A DNA stretch of 49,078 bases, from NCBI GenBank assembly GCA_029260735.1, contig JAJDCR010000049.1, forward strand, positions 1 through 49,078, in the 5' to 3' direction. Below the pieces are notes generated by a model, which worked only from the letters and a program-made list of their open reading frames with translations, did not search any database and was not told the DNA's origin. Shown here piece after piece: positions 42,019 through 49,078 of this stretch; position 1 is the first letter of the stretch; every line of letters begins with the position of its first letter. A program made the translations under genes and the position numbers. This stretch comes from Planctomycetota bacterium. GTDB lineage: Bacteria; Planctomycetota; Uabimicrobiia; Uabimicrobiales; Uabimicrobiaceae.

Positions 42019-42061
42019 ACTGAGGAATGCACTTGCCTTTTCAGCAAACACATTCCTTAGT
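42019..42061. terminator. Hairpin between convergent genes
   Basis: Arms 42019-42029 and 42051-42061 pair at 10 of 11 positions around a 21-base loop, between the phosphatase-like gene and the leftward beta-lactamase gene. T-runs are poor on both sides, so termination is likely but weakly supported. Confidence 0.35.
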
Positions 42062-42098
42062 GAAATAAGTTAAGTCCTAAACCATACAAAACCAGCCA

Positions 42099-42896
42099 TT
42101 AATGTTTTTGTGAAATAATCCCTAGCGCTCTCAAAACATTTTTTGTAATCTCGATTCTCGGTTTTTGCAGCTTAGTAAAGTTTTGCCCTGAGATGTTCAT
42201 GGCAAAATAATAAACATTATCTTCTTTTTCCACATAACCGACATACCACCCAAAAGCCTGAGTCCAATTCTCATCCAAATAGCCTCCCCCTGTCTTCGCG
42301 CTCAAAACATAGCTCTCTTTAGACTCTTGAACCAACATGTTCTTCACCAGTTTTAAGCTCTTAGGAGAAACCTCTAGTTTTCCGTGATAAAACTTTCTCA
42401 AAAAGGCGATTTGCTCCAAAGCAGATATTTTCAAACTGCCACTGACCCAAAATTCATCTAAGCCGGAAGAGATATCTTGGTTCCCATAGTCAAAAGTAGC
42501 GAGATAATGTTTCATTTTTTTATCGCCCACCTGAAGAGTGAGATGGCGATAAAAGGGAAAAACCGAGTATTTTAGAGCTGTTCTCAAACTATGATCTCGA
42601 CTCCAAGATCGAGGCCACCACTCTTTCGGTAAATACTTCTTCCCTTCCCATTGAATGACTTGGTCGACATCAGAAATAACTTCTGTTTCTAACCCAATAA
42701 TGGAATTAGGGATTTTGTAAGTGGAAAAGGGAGAAAAACGAGTAGCTGCTCTTTTTTCATTGAAAACTACAGAACTGCCTGATTTTTCGTTATAAATAAC
42801 CATAGTTCCCGGAAAACCTTGGAAATGTTCCTCAAAATTTATCTGTCCAAACACACTCGGAATCAAAGTCAAAAGTATTAAAATAACTATTCGCAT
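42099..42896 (-). CDS. Class D (OXA-type) serine beta-lactamase
   Basis: Periplasmic serine hydrolase of the OXA class, which opens beta-lactam rings. Signal peptide at ~1-18. The active-site motifs are all present: S58-T-Y-K61 (STYK for the usual STFK), S111-V-F (SxV), Y137-G-N (YGN), F149-W150, and K201-T-G (KTG). 265 residues is the family length. The lysine of STYK is the one normally carboxylated. Related BlaR-type sensors also carry these motifs, but no membrane domain is present here. A 3' remnant of a second copy lies at 44486-44543, so the locus was once duplicated. Resistance spectrum cannot be inferred. Confidence 0.92.
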   Translation of the reverse strand: MRIVILILLTLIPSVFGQINFEEHFQGFPGTMVIYNEKSGSSVVFNEKRAATRFSPFSTYKIPNSIIGLETEVISDVDQVIQWEGKKYLPKEWWPRSWSRDHSLRTALKYSVFPFYRHLTLQVGDKKMKHYLATFDYGNQDISSGLDEFWVSGSLKISALEQIAFLRKFYHGKLEVSPKSLKLVKNMLVQESKESYVLSAKTGGGYLDENWTQAFGWYVGYVEKEDNVYYFAMNISGQNFTKLQKPRIEITKNVLRALGIISQKH

Positions 42897-43069
42897 CGTT
42901 TTTCCCTTTCTATATTTATTTCCTTAATTTCTGCTATCATGAAAAGAATGTTCTAAATGAGAAGTAACACCATTTAAATCGTTCATCATTCACTCCATTT
43001 AAATTTCCTTATAATTCCATTAGGGAACTAATATTAGAAGAAAAATCACTATTCATCTTCCTTTTTTTT

Positions 43070-43372
43070 GGCTAAAGGATAGAAAAAACAAGAAGAAAAA
43101 ACAGGCATTTGAGTTTGCATATTTCTAAGGTGCAGTGAAAAGAGTGCGCCTAAAAGTTGAAGAAAGGAAAGAATTTCACGCAAAGACGCCAAGGAGAAAA
43201 AGAATCCAGGCAAGAGATAAATTTGGAGAATTTCGTCAACAGAAAGATTTTTTACATCTTTCTTTGCGATCTTTGCGTCTTTGCGTGAAATTCTTTTCTA
43301 TTCAAAATCCACCGTAGAGAGAAAAAAATACAAAGGCTACAGCTTAACTTAATGCTACTGGTGCCTGGCACG
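43070..43372 (+). repeat. ~303-bp dispersed repeat, copy 1 (core in orientation A)
   Basis: Flanks of ~99 and ~77 bp match copy 2 (44695-45006) in direct orientation. Inside is a perfect 21-bp inverted repeat (43169-43189 with 43275-43295, aatttcacgcaaagacgc type) bounding an 85-bp core (43190-43274). That core is inverted relative to copy 2. A reading frame on the plus strand (60 codons) covers it, but the same peptide appears from copy 2 on the other strand, so it is not a gene. Right end: 'ctggtgcctggca'. The rest of the 652-bp gap between 42897 and 43548 is AT-rich and without visible genes. Confidence 0.88.
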
Positions 43373-43489
43373 TGACAGACACTCTGAAACTTTAAAAATC
43401 TTTATCTTTGTTGACAGATACCGCCTAGGTTAGGGAAGATTACTTATAACTTATCGTGGAGTCAAACAGTATATCAGGACTATCATTAA

Positions 43490-43515
43490 TAGCGTTGCAC
43501 TAAAACGCAACGCTA
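43490..43515. repeat. 9-bp hairpin flanked by direct repeats
   Basis: tagcgttgc (43490-43498) pairs with gcaacgcta (43507-43515). The hairpin is bracketed by two copies of 'gactatcat' (43478-43486 and 43518-43526). It sits 33 bp downstream of the stop of the minus-strand gene at 43549. The direct repeats could be a target-site duplication of a small insertion. Confidence 0.45.
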
Positions 43516-43548
43516 TAGACTATCATCAAGGATACCAAATCCAAAAAA

Positions 43549-43878
43549 TCAGCAACTTTCACATTCAAACTCAAATTTTCCTTCATGTTTAAGATAATGC
43601 TTAATCGCTGAAATAATATATTTGTCTCGATTCATTCCTTTTTTCTCAACCCAAAGCAGCATTCCTAAATCTATTCGCTCTATTTTTAAATAGTAGTTAA
43701 CAAATCCTTCCATGATATAATCCCGAAATTCAACTCGTAAACCACCAAGAAAGCTTTCCATTTCTGTCGTTTGAAGGCTCTGACTTGCATAACCAAATCT
43801 TATATAGCCATTCTCATCTATATCAAACAATTTTGTAACAATAGTTTGAAAGTCGCCTTTGATCATAAAATTTGCCAT
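43549..43878 (-). CDS. Unknown 109-aa protein
   Basis: Cytoplasmic-looking protein: 'MIKGDFQTIVTKLFDIDENG' then 'YIRFGYASQSLQTTEMESFL', a basic centre, and an end 'FEFECESC' with two cysteines. No signal peptide or transmembrane helix. The ribosome site (GGAG 15 bases before the ATG) is distant, and Met5 is an alternative start. It follows the 174-residue gene by 71 bp on the same strand in the plastic region between the two repeat copies. No function recognised. Confidence 0.55.
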   Translation of the reverse strand: MANFMIKGDFQTIVTKLFDIDENGYIRFGYASQSLQTTEMESFLGGLRVEFRDYIMEGFVNYYLKIERIDLGMLLWVEKKGMNRDKYIISAIKHYLKHEGKFEFECESC

Positions 43879-43949
43879 TGTCTATTTTCACAACTCCCAC
43901 TAAAAGCTCTTAGAAAAGATAAAAGGCACATCAAAGCATTCTGACAACT

Positions 43950-44474
43950 TCAAACCACGCTCCCCTCCTCAAATCTTTTTTCATACTTCGGCCAGCCATA
44001 AGCACCGCATAACTCTTCTACTCCCATCGTGCATTTTTTAGTCAAATAAAGCTGAGAAAAAACTCCTTCTTCCTTTGCTTTCAAAAGCACATTTTTTAGC
44101 ATTTCTCCTATGAGCCATGCTATTTCCTGACCATTGTACTCTTTCATTACTTGCTTAGACCCATCTGGGAACATTACATGAAGGGGTGTTCCGTCTTCGT
44201 CTAGTTCATCTAAAAGAGAAAACCAATGATCAAATTCCAATACATTCTGAGAAATCCATGTTGTCCATTCCCCATCAGGACTGCCGTTAGGACGAGTATC
44301 CAAAACAAAAGCAATCCACCCAGCCTGGTCAAATTGAAACCCTATGGTAATATGAACGACAGGATCGGTATTTTTACCCGGCCCTGTGTGTTCTCCCTTT
44401 CCAAAGTCCTCAATGCGCTTTACAATATGCTCAAGTACTCTCTGAGAGTCTTCCTTTAAATCTATCTTGTTCAC
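43950..44474 (-). CDS. Unknown 174-aa protein
   Basis: GTG start with AAGGA eight bases upstream. Acidic, compact protein: 'VVHITIGFQFDQAGWIAFVL', 'NGSPDGEWTTWISQNVLEFD', 'YNGQEIAWLIGEMLKNVLLK' and 'CGAYGWPKYEKRFEEG'. The build is like that of immunity or SMI1-type proteins, but I cannot assign a family. It begins 12 bp after the remnant of the class D beta-lactamase on the same strand. Confidence 0.65.
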   Translation of the reverse strand: MNKIDLKEDSQRVLEHIVKRIEDFGKGEHTGPGKNTDPVVHITIGFQFDQAGWIAFVLDTRPNGSPDGEWTTWISQNVLEFDHWFSLLDELDEDGTPLHVMFPDGSKQVMKEYNGQEIAWLIGEMLKNVLLKAKEEGVFSQLYLTKKCTMGVEELCGAYGWPKYEKRFEEGSVV

Positions 44475-44485
44475 AATAAGTTTCC

Positions 44486-44543
44486 TTAATTCTCTTTTGA
44501 AATAATCCCTAGTGCTCTCAAAACGCTTTTTGTAATCTCAATA
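44486..44543 (-). pseudogene. 3' remnant of a class D beta-lactamase
   Basis: Translates on the minus strand as 'IEITKSVLRALGIISKEN' and a stop, matching the C-terminus of the intact enzyme at 42099 ('IEITKNVLRALGIISQKH'). 43 bases (44498-44540) differ from 42111-42153 at only about four positions. No further part of the gene remains upstream. The body of the second copy was lost. Confidence 0.82.
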
Positions 44544-44582
44544 CTATAAATGGTATAAGATTCTTTTAAAGGAAAAAATATC

Positions 44583-44753
44583 ATGAAAATTGGAGGTAAG
44601 ATTGAGGAAGGAAAAATTACTGTTCCTCAATGGTCAATTTTTACAGCAGTCTTTTTATTCTTATACAGGCTTCTCACACACGGAAACAAAAAAGGGCTAA
44701 AGGATAGAAAAAATAAGAAAAAAAAACACGCATTTCGATTTGCATATTTTTAA
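44583..44753 (+). CDS. Possible small membrane protein, 56 aa
   Basis: ATG with AGGA nine bases upstream. 'MKIGGKIEEGKITVPQWSIF' then 'TAVFLFLYRLLTHGNKK' (one hydrophobic helix), ending in lysines within repeat copy 2. The C-terminal 20 residues come from the repeat, so the frame may be accidental or a gene fused to the repeat. No relative known. Confidence 0.35.
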   Translation: MKIGGKIEEGKITVPQWSIFTAVFLFLYRLLTHGNKKGLKDRKNKKKKHAFRFAYF

Positions 44754-45006
44754 GATGCAGTGAAGAAAGTGCGCCTTAAAGTTGAAGAAAGAAAAGAATT
44801 TCACGCAAAGACGCAAAGATCGCAAAGGAAGATGTAAAAAATCTTTTTGTTGATGAAATTCTCCGAATTTATCTCTTGCCTGAATTCTTTTTTTCCTTGG
44901 CGTCTTTTGCGTCTTTGCGTGAAATTCTTTTCTATTCAAAATCCACCGTGGAGGGGAAAAAATACAAAGGCCACATTTTAACTTAATGCTACTGGTGCCT
45001 GGCGCG
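44695..45006 (+). repeat. ~312-bp dispersed repeat, copy 2 (core in orientation B)
   Basis: Same flanks as copy 1 in direct orientation, but the core (44815-44899) is the reverse complement of copy 1's core: 79 of 85 positions agree after reversal. The inverted arms (44791-44816 and 44906-44932) are intact. A nine-base duplication of part of the arm (gcgtctttt) sits at the right. The following stretch 45007-45229 has no gene or clear promoter. Confidence 0.88.
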
Positions 45007-45229
45007 ACTAAACCTTATAAAATATGGGCCTAGACTTAATGCATGTTTTTCAGGTATCGTATAAATAGTGCGTTATAGCAAAACAAGTTCCAAGCTTAAT
45101 TGTTATGTCACTCAGGATTACGTAGTTACACTGAGTTGAAAACAGGAAAACTTACTAAGGAATATAAATTTTGCCCGCAAGTCCTTATTTTATCAGTCAA
45201 AATATACTTGTTTCAGAGAGATAAAGCTC

Positions 45230-46900
45230 ATGGATAAACCTAACTTTAAGTCTATTGAAAAATTTTGTGATCTTTCGCACCATATATTGCAGTATGCAAA
45301 TCAAGGAACACGAAATATCGATTTTATAAGAAAAACTTTAAAGCTTTTGATCGATTTTTCTAAATGTAGCGCAATTGAGTTAAGAACAAAAGAAGAAGAG
45401 GACTGGCTATGTTATGAAGTGACTTATCCAAAATATTCCTTCCAAATTGATATTAATAATACGATACCCTCTTTTACTAAAAATAAAAATATATTCAGAG
45501 AATCTAAGCAATTTTTTATGAAAACAAAAAAAGGAAGCTTTTGGACAGGAAATGCACCTTTTCCTTTTGATTTTGATCTTGGTTTTGATCATGAAGATGA
45601 AGATGAGAAAAAGCGTTTTTCTCAAAAAATCTATTTTAGTGGAGACTACTCTTCCCTTGGAGTAATACCTCTATTGGAAAATAATGTTTTTAGAGGATTC
45701 TTACTTTGGAAAAGTAATGAAGAAGATTTTTTTATAAAAAATGAGATAGAGTTTTATGAACATCTTTCAGAGATTTTTACAAATGCTTTACGCTACAGCT
45801 TCACCCAGGCAGCATTACACGAACGAATTAAGGAAATGACATGTCTCCATGAGATGACTAAAATGGCCGAGATTGAAAATATATCTTTAAAAGAAATTCT
45901 ACAAAAAGTTGTTGAGATTCTTCCTCCTGCATGGCAATACCCTGAAATTACTCATGCCAGAATTCTTTTAGATGAAGATTTCTATTCAACGAGCAACTTT
46001 TGTCATAGCCAGCAAAAATTGTCCTCCGATATTGTTGTACGCGGTGAAAATAGAGGAACTATCGAAGTGTTCTATCTAGAAAAAAAAGAGTTGCAAAATT
46101 TTTTTTCTAGAGATAAAGTCTTTCTCAAAGAAGAACTATATTTGATTAAGGCTGTTTCTCAACAATTAGCTCTAATTATTGAAAGACTAGAAACAAAAGA
46201 AGAGAAAAATAAACTCCAAGAACAGCTTAGACACTCAGATCGCTTAGCTACAATAGGCCAACTAGCTTCAGGAGTAGCTCATGAGCTGAATGAACCATTG
46301 GTGCATATTCTTGGTTTTGCACAACTTACTCTGAAGGCTTCAGATTTACCCAAGCAAGCTCAAAAAGACATAGAAAAAATTCTTAGTGCCTCTCTTCATG
46401 CGCGAGAAATTATAAAAAAACTTCTGCTCTTTGCTAGACAAACACAAACTGAAAAAACACAAGTTGATCTGAATAAAATAATTGATGAGGGAATTTATTT
46501 TTTGGAAGCTCGTTGCTCCAAGCATGAGATAGAAATTATACGTTCTTTTTCTGATAATTTACCTGAAATTACTGCTGATCCTTCTCAGCTCCATCAAGTA
46601 ATAATAAATCTTATCGTTAATTCTATACAAGCAATGCCAGAGGGAGGGAAAATAACGATAAAAACTCTAGTTCAGAAGAACAAAGTATCCATTATTTTAA
46701 GAGATACAGGAAAAGGAATGAGTGAGGAAATCCGACAAAAAATTTTCCTTCCTTTTTTTACAACTAAAGAAATTAACGAAGGAACAGGCCTGGGGCTTGC
46801 AGTAGTTCACGGTATAATAACTTCACATAAAGGCTCTATCGAGGTCGAGAGCAAAGTAGATGTAGGCTCACAATTTGAAATCAATTTCCCCATAAGTTAA
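45230..46900 (+). CDS. Sensor histidine kinase (GAF-type sensing, cytoplasmic)
   Basis: 556 residues, no transmembrane helix, so soluble. The first ~190 residues form one sensing domain of GAF type and ~205-320 another ('[20 protein letters not shown]'). The kinase core has the H-box '[20 protein letters not shown]' (His351), the N-box '[18 protein letters not shown]', G1 '[11 protein letters not shown]' and G2 '[14 protein letters not shown]'. It should autophosphorylate on His351. Its stop is followed by two 15-bp tandem repeats (46895-46924) and then the NtrC-type regulator, so the pair is an operon with a 39-bp gap. Confidence 0.93.
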   Translation: MDKPNFKSIEKFCDLSHHILQYANQGTRNIDFIRKTLKLLIDFSKCSAIELRTKEEEDWLCYEVTYPKYSFQIDINNTIPSFTKNKNIFRESKQFFMKTKKGSFWTGNAPFPFDFDLGFDHEDEDEKKRFSQKIYFSGDYSSLGVIPLLENNVFRGFLLWKSNEEDFFIKNEIEFYEHLSEIFTNALRYSFTQAALHERIKEMTCLHEMTKMAEIENISLKEILQKVVEILPPAWQYPEITHARILLDEDFYSTSNFCHSQQKLSSDIVVRGENRGTIEVFYLEKKELQNFFSRDKVFLKEELYLIKAVSQQLALIIERLETKEEKNKLQEQLRHSDRLATIGQLASGVAHELNEPLVHILGFAQLTLKASDLPKQAQKDIEKILSASLHAREIIKKLLLFARQTQTEKTQVDLNKIIDEGIYFLEARCSKHEIEIIRSFSDNLPEITADPSQLHQVIINLIVNSIQAMPEGGKITIKTLVQKNKVSIILRDTGKGMSEEIRQKIFLPFFTTKEINEGTGLGLAVVHGIITSHKGSIEVESKVDVGSQFEINFPIS

Positions 46901-46924
46901 ATAAGAGTAAGTTAAATAAGAGTA
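46895..46924 (+). repeat. 15-bp tandem duplication between kinase and regulator
   Basis: Two copies of agttaaataagagta (46895-46909 and 46910-46924) span the kinase stop codon. The spacing to the regulator gene is set by this duplication. Confidence 0.8.
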
Positions 46925-46939
46925 AGGTAAAAAAAGAAG

Positions 46940-48301
46940 ATGGTGAAGATGACTTCCAGAAAAAAAGAAAGTATCTTAGTTGTTGATGATGCAGTAGATA
47001 CATTAGATGTTATTCAAAGAAATTTAATAACAAAAAATTATCGAGTTATTACTACTTCCAGTGTAGAAAAGGCGATTGCAATTCTTAATAAAGAATCTAT
47101 TGATCTTGTTATAACTGATTTAAAAATGCCTAAGGTAAGTGGGCTAAAATTGGTAAGACACGTGCGTGAGAATTGTAAGGAAACGGAAGTGATGATGATT
47201 ACAGGTTTTGCTACCCCAGCAGGAGCCGTTGAAGCAATAAAAACTGGGGCACAAGAGTATCTATCAAAACCTTTCACGGATAAAGAACTTTTTACAGCTG
47301 TAGCTGAAGTTCTAGAAAAATTACGTATTCGGAGAGCTACGCAAAAGCAAGAACATGATTTACATCCATTCAAATATGGTATTATTGGTAAATCAAAAGC
47401 AATGCAAAAAGTATATAGTGACATAGAAAAAGTTGCTTGCGCTCCTATTACAGTATTTATATCAGGAGAAAGTGGGACAGGAAAAGAACTAGTAGCTAGA
47501 GCCATCCACTATAGTAGTTCAAGAGCCTCAGCTCCGTTTGTCTGCGTAAATTGTGGCGGAATTCCAGAAGGTCTTTTAGAAAGTGAACTTTTTGGGCATA
47601 TGAAAGGGGCATTTTCTGGAGCGCATGAAGCGAGAGCAGGTTTTTTCCAGACAGCAGATGGAGGAACAATTTTTCTTGATGAAATAGGGGATACTTCCCT
47701 GGCAATGCAAGGAAAGCTTCTTAGAGTTCTTCAGGAAAAAGAAATCTATATGGTGGGAAATTATCATCCTCAAAAAGTAGATGTAAGAATTCTAGCTGCA
47801 ACGAATAAAAATTTAAATACTCTCATAAAAAAAGAAAAATTTAGAGAAGACCTTTTTTTTCGTCTCAATGCTATCACTATTTCTCTTCCGCCCTTAAGAG
47901 AAAGAGGGGATGATATTTTAGAGTTAATCCCCTATTTTTTATCCAAGTTTGCCAAAGAATTAGATAAACCTATTCCTCATTTTTCTGATAATAGCTTAGA
48001 GGTTTTGAGAAACTATTTTTGGCCTGGAAACGTTCGGGAACTAGAAAATATGATTCAGGCTCTTGTCGTTATGACTGAAAACAGTACCATAGAAGTTTCT
48101 GACTTGCCTGCTTTTATGCGCTTTTCAGCTCTTCCCAAAGGAGGATTAAATCGAACATTGGCAGAAGTAGAAGCCGAATGTATTCGTAATGTTTTAGCTA
48201 ATGTGAGTGGTAACAAAAGTAAAGCTGCCAAAATTCTTGGAATTGACAGAAAAACTTTACGAAATAAAATAGACCTCTACAAAATTTCTTCCATAGTTTA
48301 G
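46940..48301 (+). CDS. NtrC-family sigma-54-dependent response regulator
   Basis: 453 residues: receiver (1-130) with Asp60 ('LVITDLKMP') and Lys110-Pro; AAA+ domain with Walker A 'GESGTGKE' (176-183), the sigma-54 contact loop GAFSGA (223-228; a conservative change from GAFTGA), and Walker B 'GGTIFLDEIG' (241-250). The C-terminus has a Fis-type HTH ('SGNKSKAAKILGIDRKTLRN'). It should activate sigma-54 promoters when phosphorylated by the upstream kinase. Target genes are unknown; I saw no convincing TGGCAC-N5-TTGC site in the window. Confidence 0.95.
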   Translation: MVKMTSRKKESILVVDDAVDTLDVIQRNLITKNYRVITTSSVEKAIAILNKESIDLVITDLKMPKVSGLKLVRHVRENCKETEVMMITGFATPAGAVEAIKTGAQEYLSKPFTDKELFTAVAEVLEKLRIRRATQKQEHDLHPFKYGIIGKSKAMQKVYSDIEKVACAPITVFISGESGTGKELVARAIHYSSSRASAPFVCVNCGGIPEGLLESELFGHMKGAFSGAHEARAGFFQTADGGTIFLDEIGDTSLAMQGKLLRVLQEKEIYMVGNYHPQKVDVRILAATNKNLNTLIKKEKFREDLFFRLNAITISLPPLRERGDDILELIPYFLSKFAKELDKPIPHFSDNSLEVLRNYFWPGNVRELENMIQALVVMTENSTIEVSDLPAFMRFSALPKGGLNRTLAEVEAECIRNVLANVSGNKSKAAKILGIDRKTLRNKIDLYKISSIV

Positions 48302-48323
48302 GTCAAAAGACAAGTCCTTTCCT

Positions 48324-48341
48324 TCCCAAAGCTTTTTGGGA
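48324..48341 (+). terminator. Weak hairpin after the NtrC-type regulator
   Basis: Seven-pair stem (tcccaaa, 48324-48330, with tttggga, 48335-48341) and a four-base loop, 22 bp after the stop codon. No T-run follows, so termination is uncertain. Confidence 0.35.
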
Positions 48342-48383
48342 TTATGCAAGAACTGTGAAAAACGTACAGTTTGTACTTAGGCA

Positions 48384-48532
48384 CTTGGAAAGAAATAATC
48401 TCCCTACTTGCTTGATCTTTTGTTTGCTAGCTGCGTTGCTTCTCTGTTACAGAAAAAAACTATGCGCCATTGAAAGCGCCTTGCTAGCAAACAAAATCTG
48501 CTGCGCAACTAGAGAGATTATTTCTTTCCAAG
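48384..48532. repeat. ~149-bp near-palindromic element (MITE-like)
   Basis: Outer arms are a perfect 19-bp inverted repeat (48384-48402 and 48514-48532, cttggaaagaaataatctc). Inner arms are a perfect 14-bp pair (48418-48431 and 48483-48496, ttttgtttgctagc). The intervening bases also align imperfectly. A degenerate relative lies at 38117-38174. A GTG-initiated frame (48355-48585) runs across it, but is not credible because it follows the palindrome. Confidence 0.85.
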
Positions 48533-48855
48533 CACCTCACCCTAAATCTCCAGCTGGAATTTGGCATTGTGAAGAGTACGAATAGAGACTTATGAAATAC
48601 GTGAGAAACATGATTTCAGAAGGAAAAAATCACGAAAAACTATTCTTGATCTTAGCTACCACAGCAAGTACACTATGTGTTAATTCTTTGAGCTATTGCC
48701 AGCTTTATTCTATAGACCTTAGAGAACTAGAAATATATTTATTACCCACATTGTTCAGACTTCCCACTTTCAGCAGTGAAAAAGATACGTTTTTTTTTTT
48801 AAATCGGGCTGTAAGTTAAGTAAGATGGAATCTAGAATCCAGTAGTCAGCATCGA

Positions 48856-48876
48856 ACCCCGGCTTCGCTTCGGGGT
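48856..48876. repeat. Short GC-rich hairpin
   Basis: accccg (48856-48861) pairs with cggggt (48871-48876) around 'gcttcgctt', followed by four As. It is an isolated GC-rich patch in the AT-rich end of the window. Confidence 0.4.
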
Positions 48877-48920
48877 AAAAAGTGGAAGAAATTTTGAGCT
48901 TTTCGTAGCTCGTGAGTCGG

Positions 48921-49013
48921 TTCGTAATCGTAATCTTAATCGTACTCGTAATCGAAAAAAAAGAAAAGATTACGATTACGATTTACGATTAAGATTACGA
49001 ATCGAGTTACGAT
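48921..49013. repeat. GATTACG/CGTAATC inverted heptamer array
   Basis: Several copies of cgtaatc (48923-48953) face several copies of gattacg (48968-49013) across an A-rich spacer. A 17-bp stretch (48928-48944 and 48984-49000) is a perfect inverted match. This gene-free stretch ends the window, so the element may continue. Confidence 0.75.
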
Positions 49014-49078
49014 TTTATCCTGGTACAACTCTCATAGATATTGAAGTTTCTTAGGAGAATCCAGTAGGAAAATCCAAA

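Noticed and set aside
43135..44939. Open frames at 43135-43317 (plus) and 44697-44939 (minus) encoding nearly the same peptide
   Set aside because: They arise from the two repeat copies. The match on opposite strands reflects the inverted core, and neither has convincing coding signals. Such frames are commonly seen on repeats of this aatttcacgcaaagacgc type.
48355..48585. 76-codon GTG-initiated frame after the NtrC-type regulator
   Set aside because: It follows the near-palindromic element almost exactly; the sequence is symmetric DNA rather than protein-like.
48592..48819. 75-codon frame on the plus strand
   Set aside because: Weak ribosome site, mixed composition and no known pattern; it lies in a repeat-rich stretch. 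A real small protein cannot be excluded.
48840..48880. Minus-strand 'ggttcgat' resembling a tRNA T-loop
   Set aside because: No matching T-stem, anticodon stem or acceptor can be drawn; only the GC-rich hairpin is real.
1..49078. CRISPR arrays, rRNA or tRNA genes, transposases
   Set aside because: No regularly spaced repeat-spacer pattern, no rRNA-like stretch, no complete cloverleaf and no transposase motif were found on either strand.

Overview
The window looks like a low-GC chromosomal segment from a planctomycete-like (PVC-type) bacterium. The clues are three Hanks-type Ser/Thr kinases, two ECF sigma/zinc-finger anti-sigma pairs, an exported protein with a PEP-CTERM tail, a tricorn-type protease, many exported proteins of unknown function and long intergenic repeats. 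The exact lineage is an inference. The standard code is used, with TGA as a normal stop (for example at 9027-9029), but one gene carries an in-frame TGA that is best read as selenocysteine. I found no rRNA, tRNA, CRISPR array, transposase or phage gene.

Layout. 0.3-7.3 kb: exported proteins (an unknown 583-residue protein and an HtrA-like protease), a phasin-like protein, and an rmlB-rmlA-membrane protein operon for dTDP-sugar synthesis. 7.5-14.9 kb: a cysteine-rich exported protein, a sigma/anti-sigma/secretin-N-domain operon, an adenylosuccinate-lyase-like enzyme, and a PEP-CTERM protein followed closely by a Ser/Thr kinase. 15-21.5 kb: an O-methyltransferase, a class-III aminotransferase, an LppM-like lipoprotein, and a second sigma/anti-sigma pair. 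21.5-27.7 kb: a patch of intergenic repeats, a triple zinc-ribbon protein, a duplicated pentapeptide-repeat membrane protein, a 75-residue SelW/Rdx-family selenoprotein, a cNMP-binding protein and a second LppM-like lipoprotein. 27.8-32.2 kb: a tricorn protease and a P-loop protein of the cyclic-2,3-diphosphoglycerate-synthetase type.

32.3-38.0 kb is one leftward cluster: FHA/degenerate-PP2C protein, ParA, ParB, coiled-coil Ser/Thr kinase, degenerate receiver-helical protein. It reads as a partition pair embedded in a phospho-signalling module and is the best candidate here for an undescribed system. 38.4-42 kb holds trpS, a divergent kinase, nadD, small proteins and a low-molecular-weight phosphatase-like protein. 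42-45 kb is a plastic region: a class D beta-lactamase, a 3' remnant of a second copy, two unknown genes, and two ~305-bp copies of one repeat whose ~85-bp cores lie in opposite orientations. 45.2-48.3 kb is a histidine kinase/NtrC-type regulator pair. The last 0.8 kb is repeat-rich and probably non-coding.

Several start codons were moved downstream of the longest possible start, using ribosome binding sites, family N-termini or signal peptides: rmlA, rmlB, parA, the aminotransferase, the zinc-ribbon protein and some exported proteins.
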